Assembly (NCBI GenBank): GCA_002338885.1
Contig: DDJI01000052.1
Location: 297-10,384 of the forward strand
Length of the DNA: 10,088 nt
Origin: Ruminococcus sp. UBA1828
Lineage (GTDB): Bacteria; Bacillota; Clostridia; Oscillospirales; Ruminococcaceae
Reading direction: 5' to 3'
Made by a program: the position numbers and the translations under genes. Shown piece after piece: positions 5,314 to 10,088 of the stretch (within the stretch, counting starts at the first letter, position 1; every line of letters begins with the position of its first letter). A model generated the notes under the pieces. That model saw only the letters and a program-made list of their open reading frames with translations, had not been told where the DNA came from and did not search any database.

Positions 5314-6711
5314 ATGGACAACTCAAAGCAAAAAAACATACTAAACGGCAAAAAACACATACACTTTATCGGCATAGGCGGCAGCGGAATGTATCCCCTG
5401 GCGCAGATACTCCACGGCCTGGGCTACTGCCTGACCGGCTCGGACAACAACGAGACTGAAACCCTTGACGCGGTGAGGGCGCTCGGCATACCGGTGTACT
5501 CAGGTCAAAGGGCTGAAAACATCGAGGGCGCGGACCTTATAGTCCACACCGCCGCAATCATGAGCGACAACCCCGAGCTGATAGCCGCAAAGGCATCCGG
5601 TGCGCCGGTGCTTGAGCGCTCGGAGCTTTTGGGGCTGGTGACGAGCTGGTACGATCGGGCTGTCTGCATAAGCGGCACCCACGGCAAGACCACAACATCC
5701 TGCATGCTCACGCAGATTTTTTTGGACGCGGGGGTGGATGTGAGCTGCGTTTTGGGCGGAAAGATGAAGTCGATAAACGGCTCCGGCAGGTTCGGCTCAA
5801 GCGACATACTCGTATGCGAGTCCTGCGAGTTTGTGGACACGTTCTTAAAGCTCTACCCCGACATAGCCGTGATACTCAATATAGACGAGGATCACCTCGA
5901 CTACTTTAAGACGCTTGACAATCTCAAGCGCTCCTTCGAGAAGTTTGCAAACAACGCCTCAAAGTGCATAATATACAACCGCGACGACAAGAACACCGCC
6001 GAAGTAGTTGCAAGAACGCATTTAAAGAAGGACAAGGTGAGCTTCGGATGGGCGGAGCAAAGCGACTTTTACCCCGTCGTGAAGGGCGTGAAGGGGCTTG
6101 TGACTCAGTTTGAGATATACCGCCGCGGCAAGCTCTTCACAACAGCCGAAATACACGTCCCCGGCATGCACAACGTGATAAACGCGACTGCCGCCGCTGC
6201 CGCCGCAGACTATTGCGGCGTGAGCGCGGAGAAGATAGCCGCGGGGCTTAAAGACTTTGCGGGAGCGATAAGGCGCTTTGAAAAGATAGCGCAGGTGGGC
6301 GGCGTCACGATAGTGGACGACTATGCGCACCACCCCGCCGAGATAGCCGCCACGCTGAAATCCGCCGCAGGGCTTGGGTTTAAGAGGATAGTGGCGGTTC
6401 ACCAGCCCTTCACATACTCAAGAACGGCAATGCTCCTTGACGACTTTGCAAAAGCCCTTTCCCACGCCGACAAAGTCGTTCTGACCGAGATAATGGGCTC
6501 GAGGGAGAAAAACACCTACGGCATACATTCAAGCGACCTTGCGGCGAAGATCCCCGGCTGCACCCTCACGCCGAGCTTTGACGAATGCGTGAGCTACCTC
6601 GAAGAAAACGTGCGGGAGGGCGACCTTGTGATAACACTCGGATGCGGCGACATATACAAGGTTGCAAAACGCCTTGCCGCAAGGCTTGAGCAAAGGCAGG
6701 GCGGCGTATGA
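5314..6711 (+). CDS. murC: UDP-N-acetylmuramate--L-alanine ligase MurC
   Basis: MurC adds L-alanine to UDP-MurNAc with ATP, the first amino-acid step of the peptidoglycan stem peptide, in the cytoplasm. The 465-residue product has the N-terminal Rossmann motif IHFIGIGGSGM (about 16-26), the ATP-binding loop GTHGKTTT (121-128), the central ILNIDEDHLDYF block (188-198) and the MurC-typical VDDYAHHPAEI near the start of the C-terminal domain. Length is normal. I chose ATG 5314 because AGGAAGGGA lies about 8 bases upstream. The in-frame ATG at 5272 has no ribosome binding site, would add 14 atypical residues, and overlaps the LexA box. Its stop overlaps the lexA start (ATGA), implying translational coupling. 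The LexA box upstream suggests damage-responsive expression, unusual for murC. Confidence 0.97.
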   Translation: MDNSKQKNILNGKKHIHFIGIGGSGMYPLAQILHGLGYCLTGSDNNETETLDAVRALGIPVYSGQRAENIEGADLIVHTAAIMSDNPELIAAKASGAPVLERSELLGLVTSWYDRAVCISGTHGKTTTSCMLTQIFLDAGVDVSCVLGGKMKSINGSGRFGSSDILVCESCEFVDTFLKLYPDIAVILNIDEDHLDYFKTLDNLKRSFEKFANNASKCIIYNRDDKNTAEVVARTHLKKDKVSFGWAEQSDFYPVVKGVKGLVTQFEIYRRGKLFTTAEIHVPGMHNVINATAAAAAADYCGVSAEKIAAGLKDFAGAIRRFEKIAQVGGVTIVDDYAHHPAEIAATLKSAAGLGFKRIVAVHQPFTYSRTAMLLDDFAKALSHADKVVLTEIMGSREKNTYGIHSSDLAAKIPGCTLTPSFDECVSYLEENVREGDLVITLGCGDIYKVAKRLAARLEQRQGGV

Positions 6712-7298
6712 CTACTCAGGAGCGAGACAGAGCGGTATATGAATACCTCCGCCAAAGGCTTGAAGAGGGGTGCGCGCCGACTGTGCGCGAGATATGTCGG
6801 GCGCTTGGGATAAAGTCCACATCAACCGCCCACGCGAGCCTCAACCGGCTTATTCGCGACGGGCTGATAGAAAAGCGCGGCGACAACCTTAACCGCGCCA
6901 TAAGCCTTGCGGGGACGCGCAGAAACGAGCTTGTGCCGGTTGTGGGTACGGTTGCTGCCGGACAGCCCATAACGGCGATAGAGTATATAGAGGGGTACGT
7001 AAACTTCAACCCCGAAAGAAGATACCGCGGGCAGCTCTTTGCGCTGAAGGTGCGCGGAGATTCGATGATAAACGCCGCCATACTCGACGGCGACACGGTG
7101 ATTGCGGAGCAGTGCCGTACGGCAAAAAACGGCGAGATAATAGTGGCGCTTGTTGACGGGAGCGACGCCACGGTGAAAAGGTTTTACCGCGAAAAGGGAT
7201 ATGTGAGACTTCAGCCGGAAAACGACGCCATGGAGCCGATAATATCTAAAAACGTGTCGGTTTTGGGCAGGGTCGTAGCGGTGATAAGATACCTGTGA
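6708..7298 (+). CDS. lexA: LexA, SOS response transcriptional repressor
   Basis: LexA represses DNA-damage genes and cleaves itself when activated RecA appears. The 196-residue product has an N-terminal winged helix (TVREICRALGIKSTSTAHASLNRLIRDGLIEK, about 25-56) and a C-terminal S24 autopeptidase domain. The cleavage site is Ala84-Gly85 (TVAAGQP), the nucleophile Ser119 (VRGDSMINA) and the general base Lys157 (ATVKRFY); all key residues are intact. Length is slightly under the usual 200-205. The start ATG at 6708 overlaps the murC stop by ATGA, with AGGCAGGG upstream. I see no separate promoter for lexA, so it probably depends on the murC promoter and its LexA box, giving a negative feedback loop. 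Genes after it are a Nudix hydrolase and a base-excision glycosylase. Confidence 0.97.
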   Translation: MTTQERDRAVYEYLRQRLEEGCAPTVREICRALGIKSTSTAHASLNRLIRDGLIEKRGDNLNRAISLAGTRRNELVPVVGTVAAGQPITAIEYIEGYVNFNPERRYRGQLFALKVRGDSMINAAILDGDTVIAEQCRTAKNGEIIVALVDGSDATVKRFYREKGYVRLQPENDAMEPIISKNVSVLGRVVAVIRYL

Positions 7299-7342
7299 GT
7301 CAGCAGAGACAGTAAAACAGCAAGAATCGAGGGACAGACAAA

Positions 7343-7927
7343 ATGAATTATACATCAAAAGACAGCGAAACCGTGCAAAGAGCTGAGCATCTTGCGGAAA
7401 AGACGCTTGAGAGCAGCCGCATATATGAAGGAAAAATCCTCAGCCTGAAGCGGGACACCGTCCTGCTTGAAAACGGCGAAAAGGCTTTCAGGGAGGTCGT
7501 AGAGCACAGCGGCGGAGTATGCATACTCCCCATAAACGACAAGGACGAGATACTTTTTGTCAGGCAGTTTCGGTACCCGTTTTCAAGCGTTTTGCTTGAG
7601 ATACCGGCGGGAAAGCGCGAAAAAGGCGAGGATCCGTATGCATGCGGCGTGAGGGAGCTTAAAGAGGAAGTGGGCGCCAAGGCTCAAAGCGTCACATATT
7701 TAGGCAAGCTCTACCCCACCGTGGCATACGACACCGAAGTGATATACATGTACATGGCGCAGGGGCTTAGCTTTGGCGGGCAAAGCCTTGATGCGGACGA
7801 GTTTGTAGACGTCGTCGCAATACCCTTTGATGAGGCCGTGAGGATGGTTTTAAACGACGAAATCCCCGACTCCAAGACGCAGATAGCCATTTTAAAGGCG
7901 CATGCCATGCGCAGCAAGGGCGTATGA
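7343..7927 (+). CDS. nudF: Nudix hydrolase, ADP-ribose pyrophosphatase-like
   Basis: Enzymes of this group hydrolyse ADP-ribose (and related ADP-sugars) to AMP and ribose 5-phosphate, removing a reactive NAD breakdown product. The 194-residue protein has the typical N-terminal strand region (YEGKILSLKRDTVLLENG, 28-45), VEHSGGVCILPINDKDEILFVRQFRYP (53-79) and LLEIPAGK. It has a complete Nudix box: G90, E96, R104-E105, E108-E109, G111. Length and these blocks fit the ADP-ribose pyrophosphatase family better than MutT or Ap4A hydrolases. Substrate is inferred, not proven. The start at 7343 follows CGAGGGA about 8 bases upstream. It lies 44 bases after lexA with no visible terminator or promoter, and its stop overlaps the next start (ATGA). 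Confidence 0.92.
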   Translation: MNYTSKDSETVQRAEHLAEKTLESSRIYEGKILSLKRDTVLLENGEKAFREVVEHSGGVCILPINDKDEILFVRQFRYPFSSVLLEIPAGKREKGEDPYACGVRELKEEVGAKAQSVTYLGKLYPTVAYDTEVIYMYMAQGLSFGGQSLDADEFVDVVAIPFDEAVRMVLNDEIPDSKTQIAILKAHAMRSKGV

Positions 7928-8559
7928 GCGGCGAAAGAATAGGAAAAGAGCTGTTTTTAAAGCCGGCATGGGAGGTGGCGCCCCTGATTTTAGGCGCGTA
8001 CATATGCCGAAGGACGCCGAGCAGCGTGATAAGGCTTGAGATATCGGAGACGGAGTGCTACTTTGGCGAGGAGGACACCGCGTGTCATGCCTGCCGCGGC
8101 AGGACAAAGCGCACACAAACGCTTTACCACGAGGGCGGCGAGGCATACGTGTACCTCTGCTACGGCATACACAGCCTGTTAAACGTCGTGACCGGAGCAA
8201 GCGGGCATCCCGAGGGCGTGCTGATAAGGTCTGCGGGCGGTTATGACGGCCCGGGTAAGCTCACCAAGGCGCTTTCGGTGACCTGCGAGCTAAACGGCGA
8301 GGATCTGTGCGTGTCGGACAGGCTGTGGGTGGAATACGGCAACCCGCACGGCAGCTTGACGGGCAGTATGCCGGATAGTTTGCAGGACAGTTTGTCGGGC
8401 AGCCCAAGCGTGCACAGCGCCTTGACGGACGGCCCGCAGGGCGGCATGCAAGGCATGGTCTCAAACATTTCGGGCGTGGTGTGCAGACCTCGGGTTGGCA
8501 TAGCCTACGCCTCGGAGAGCGACCGCCAAAGGCTTTGGAACTTTTCTTTGCCCAAATAA
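7924..8559 (+). CDS. mpg: 3-methyladenine DNA glycosylase (AAG/MPG family) with a repeat insertion
   Basis: This base-excision enzyme removes alkylated purines such as 3-methyladenine from DNA. The 211-residue product carries the family blocks ISETECYFGEEDTACHACRGRTKR (40-63), GGEAYVYLCYGIHSLLNVVT (71-90), GPGKLTKAL (109-117) and CRPRVGIAYASESDRQRLWNF (187-207). By alignment to human AAG, Glu44, Tyr46 and His55 correspond to catalytic Glu125, Tyr127 and His136, so the active site looks intact. The segment between IRSA and GPGKL is short compared with many homologues. About 45 residues (140-184) between the last core strand and CRPRVGI are low-complexity Ser/Gly/Asp/Met, including five tetrapeptide repeats (143-162); this looks like a surface-loop expansion. 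It overlaps the Nudix stop by ATGA and is the last gene of the cluster. Confidence 0.93.
   Translation: MSGERIGKELFLKPAWEVAPLILGAYICRRTPSSVIRLEISETECYFGEEDTACHACRGRTKRTQTLYHEGGEAYVYLCYGIHSLLNVVTGASGHPEGVLIRSAGGYDGPGKLTKALSVTCELNGEDLCVSDRLWVEYGNPHGSLTGSMPDSLQDSLSGSPSVHSALTDGPQGGMQGMVSNISGVVCRPRVGIAYASESDRQRLWNFSLPK
8350..8409 (+). repeat. Five 12-nt tandem repeats inside mpg
   Basis: The units are 8350-8361, 8362-8373, 8374-8385, 8386-8397 and 8398-8409. They encode GSLT, GSMP, DSLQ, DSLS and GSPS, that is (G/D)-S-(L/M/P)-x five times. The 12-nt length keeps the frame. They fall in a low-complexity insertion outside the conserved glycosylase core. Confidence 0.75.
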
Positions 8560-8567
8560 GCAGGCAA

Positions 8568-8643
8568 TTTTATATGTCTATACAAGGGAAATAGCTGCGC
8601 AGCGAATTACTTCGCACGCAGCTATTTCCAAAGGTATATAAAA
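8568..8643. other. Large imperfect palindrome between the convergent mpg and S41 genes
   Basis: The core is a perfect 13-bp stem, GGAAATAGCTGCG (8587-8599) with CGCAGCTATTTCC (8617-8629). The 17-nt interior holds a second stem, GCGA (8602-8605) with TCGC (8612-8615). Outer arms TTTTATAT (8568-8575) and ATATAAAA (8636-8643) also match, separated from the core by unequal spacers. It fills the 104-base gap between two converging genes, so it probably ends both transcripts, but no clear T tract follows the stem on either strand. A small mobile or repeat element is the alternative. Confidence 0.6.
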
Positions 8644-8663
8644 TGTATGACTGTAAGGCAGGT

Positions 8664-9890
8664 TTACTGTTGATCTGCTCTCGGCGCGAGTTGGTACAAG
8701 ACCTCCAGCGCTTTTTTTATGCAAAGATCGGTGTCCGCGTCAAGCGCTTTCAGGTCTTGAGCGGTGTCGGCGGCCATCACGACTTCGTAATCGGGCTTTA
8801 TTCCCGTGTCGGCAAACGCCGTTGTCGGACCGGAAACCGTCGCAACAGGCAGGCTTATCGCCGTGCTGTCGTACAAGTCGAATATTTCGGGGAGCTGAGC
8901 TTTTCCTGCGGAGGAGCTGCCTACAACAGATGCGCCCAAGTTATCTTTAAGCGATGCCGCAAACAGCTCCGCAGGTCCTGAAGTTCTTGAGTTTACAAGC
9001 ACCGCCATGGGCACCTGCGGCGCTTGACCGCCGTCGGCCGCGTCCGCTTGAGTTATCTGTCCTGTGAGTTCTGTTTCAACATATGGTATAGCATCTTCGG
9101 GCAGCAGCACGTTAAGCAGGTTAAACACCGGCTCAAAAATCATTCCGGCATTGTTTCGCAGATCAATTATTATTCCGCTCACGTTTGAGGAGCGAAGCAT
9201 CGAGTATGCAGCCATAAACTGCTGGTAGGTCTTTTCGGAAAACTCATACACCTGTATGTATCCGAAAATTCCGTATGTATCGGGGTCGCCGTAGGTCTCT
9301 GCGCGAACCGAGGCGACTGTCATCTGGACTGTAGAAAGGGAAACTGTTCTGTCCACGCCGTCCCTGCGAAGAGTGAGCGTCAGGGGCGTGCCGGATTCGG
9401 CTCTTAACATGGCGTATGCGTTGTCATAGCCAAGCTCTAAGACGCTTGTGCCGTTTATGGCGACTATGCTCTCGCCGATGTTTATTCCCGCATTTGCGGC
9501 GGGGCTGTTTGCAATCACGTCGGTGATGCATGGGTACCCTCCGACCTCCTCGGCATATATGCCTATTCCGAGGTGAGTGCCGCTGAGGTGCTCTTTATAG
9601 AGGGTGTACTCCGATTCATCGTAATATTTTGCCTCTGCGTTTCCCAAAACCGATATATAGGCGTTCGCAAGCGACTCTATCAGCTCGTCCTCGTTGATCG
9701 AGCCGTCATAGTATGCGCGGACATAGGTGTCTATCTGCTCAAGCTTTGTATACATCTCCGCGCGCTGCTGAACGTCCGCCACAAGGTCGTCGTACAGGCT
9801 CATGGAGTAGCTTGTTGAAATTATGAATGTTATAGCCGCCGCAATAGCCATCAGGGAAATAGTAAGTCCGAGAGATATTTTTTTGTTCGT
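8664..9890 (-). CDS. Membrane-anchored PDZ/S41 carboxyl-terminal processing peptidase-like protein (apparent ACG start)
   Basis: S41 proteases use a Ser/Lys dyad and a PDZ domain to process proteins outside the membrane. Read from 9890 the protein has 408 residues: a short basic start then a transmembrane anchor (NKKISLGLTISLMAIAAAITFIIS, about 2-25), a helical segment, a PDZ domain (GIGIYAEEVGGYPCITDVIANSPAANAGINIGESIVAINGTSV, about 108-150) and the S41 core (GYIQVYEF, IIIDLRNNAG about 240-249, NSRTSGPAELFAASLKDN about 300-317, AGKAQLPE about 328-335). The catalytic motifs depart from the SASAS and GKGTVQ consensus. The only in-frame ATG (9851) lies inside the anchor and lacks a ribosome binding site. 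AAAGGAAG (9905-9898) sits 7 bases before ACG 9888-9890, exactly where ATG is expected. It follows an M23 peptidase gene by 36 bases, resembling ftsEX-M23-ctp clusters. Confidence 0.88.
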   Translation of the reverse strand, partial: TNKKISLGLTISLMAIAAAITFIISTSYSMSLYDDLVADVQQRAEMYTKLEQIDTYVRAYYDGSINEDELIESLANAYISVLGNAEAKYYDESEYTLYKEHLSGTHLGIGIYAEEVGGYPCITDVIANSPAANAGINIGESIVAINGTSVLELGYDNAYAMLRAESGTPLTLTLRRDGVDRTVSLSTVQMTVASVRAETYGDPDTYGIFGYIQVYEFSEKTYQQFMAAYSMLRSSNVSGIIIDLRNNAGMIFEPVFNLLNVLLPEDAIPYVETELTGQITQADAADGGQAPQVPMAVLVNSRTSGPAELFAASLKDNLGASVVGSSSAGKAQLPEIFDLYDSTAISLPVATVSGPTTAFADTGIKPDYEVVMAADTAQDLKALDADTDLCIKKALEVLYQLAPRADQQ

Positions 9891-9897
9891 AGCTTAT

Positions 9898-9905
9898 CTT
9901 CCTTT
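9898..9905 (-). promoter_or_regulatory. Ribosome binding site that places the S41 start at ACG
   Basis: AAAGGAAG on the minus strand lies 7 bases upstream of ACG (9890-9888), which opens the frame T/M-N-K-K-I-S-L-G-L. No comparable site precedes the ATG at 9851. An in-frame TAA lies only 3 codons before the first lysine-rich residues (9896-9894), so no start further upstream is possible. Confidence 0.7.
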
Positions 9906-9926
9906 CGGCTTTAGTCGTATAGTGAA

Positions 9927-10088
9927 TCAGTATTTTATCAGGTTGAAGGACTCGGGATCCTTTCTCTCGCCGTCCACGCGCACCTCAAAGTGAAGATGCG
10001 GGCCGGTGGAGTATCCGGTAGAGCCGACGTATCCTATGACGTCGCCGGTGGTCACATGCTGCCCCTCTTCAACTATTATTCACCGCGG
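9927..10088 (-). CDS. M23 (LytM-type) metallopeptidase, C-terminal fragment (cut by the window edge)
   Basis: The fragment reads VEEGQHVTTGDVIGYVGSTGYSTGPHLHFEVRVDGERKDPESFNLIKY and ends at TGA 9929-9927. GQxVxxGDVIGYVGSTGxSTGPHLHFEV is the diagnostic end of M23 peptidases, with the HxH (HLH) zinc/active-site histidines. Such enzymes cut peptidoglycan cross-bridges or, when degenerate, activate amidases. Reading back toward the window edge, an in-frame TGA occurs at 10082-10080, only 9 bases from the end, where family members continue with the YAHL-type strand. Either the gene is interrupted there or one base is missing in the edge sequence. It lies 36 bases upstream of the S41 gene on the same strand, so the two are probably co-transcribed. 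Confidence 0.85.

Overview
The window looks like chromosomal DNA from an anaerobic, endospore-forming Clostridia-type Firmicute, plausibly an uncultured gut lineage. The evidence is a pyruvate:ferredoxin oxidoreductase (anaerobic metabolism), a GPR germination protease (spore-formers only), SpoVG, strong AGGAGG-type ribosome binding sites, SigA-type promoters, and heavy use of ATA (Ile) and AGG (Arg) codons. The genes are core housekeeping and repair genes. I see no phage, transposase, CRISPR or defence genes and no tRNA or rRNA.

Layout. 1-1086 (+): C-terminal third of nifJ with a strong terminator. 1351-1866 (-): a very acidic, Thr-rich lipoprotein of unknown function. 2100-2345 (-): rpsT (ribosomal protein S20) with promoter, about 110-nt structured leader and terminator. 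2549-3457 (+): gpr. 3597-3824 (+): acpP (acyl carrier protein, TTG start) with a near-consensus promoter. 3825-4269 has no gene but holds a minisatellite, a long hairpin and the promoter of the next gene. 4270-4683 (+): an Ap4A-hydrolase-like Nudix protein. 4837-5151 (-): spoVG, which shares a bidirectional terminator with the Nudix gene. 5314-8559 (+): a tight cluster murC - lexA - nudF-like Nudix hydrolase - mpg (3-methyladenine DNA glycosylase), with ATGA overlaps at two junctions. 8664-9890 (-): a membrane-anchored PDZ/S41 protease. 9927-10088 (-): C-terminal end of an M23 (LytM) peptidase cut by the window edge.

How the genes fit together. The main system-level signal is a LexA (SOS) box just downstream of the probable murC promoter. 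It implies that lexA autoregulates through murC, and that a peptidoglycan precursor ligase, an ADP-ribose pyrophosphatase-like enzyme and an alkylation-repair glycosylase share the DNA-damage response. The same short intergenic region carries the divergent spoVG promoter. The M23-S41 pair resembles the distal end of ftsE-ftsX-M23-ctp clusters, which act in septal wall remodelling.

Oddities: an S41 gene whose expected ATG reads ACG and whose catalytic motifs are non-canonical; five 12-nt repeats inserted in frame in mpg; short tandem repeats in several gene 3' regions; a large imperfect palindrome between mpg and the S41 gene; and an in-frame TGA in the M23 fragment at the window edge. I found no clearly new multi-gene system; the SOS-linked murC-lexA-nudix-mpg cluster is the best candidate for something worth following up.
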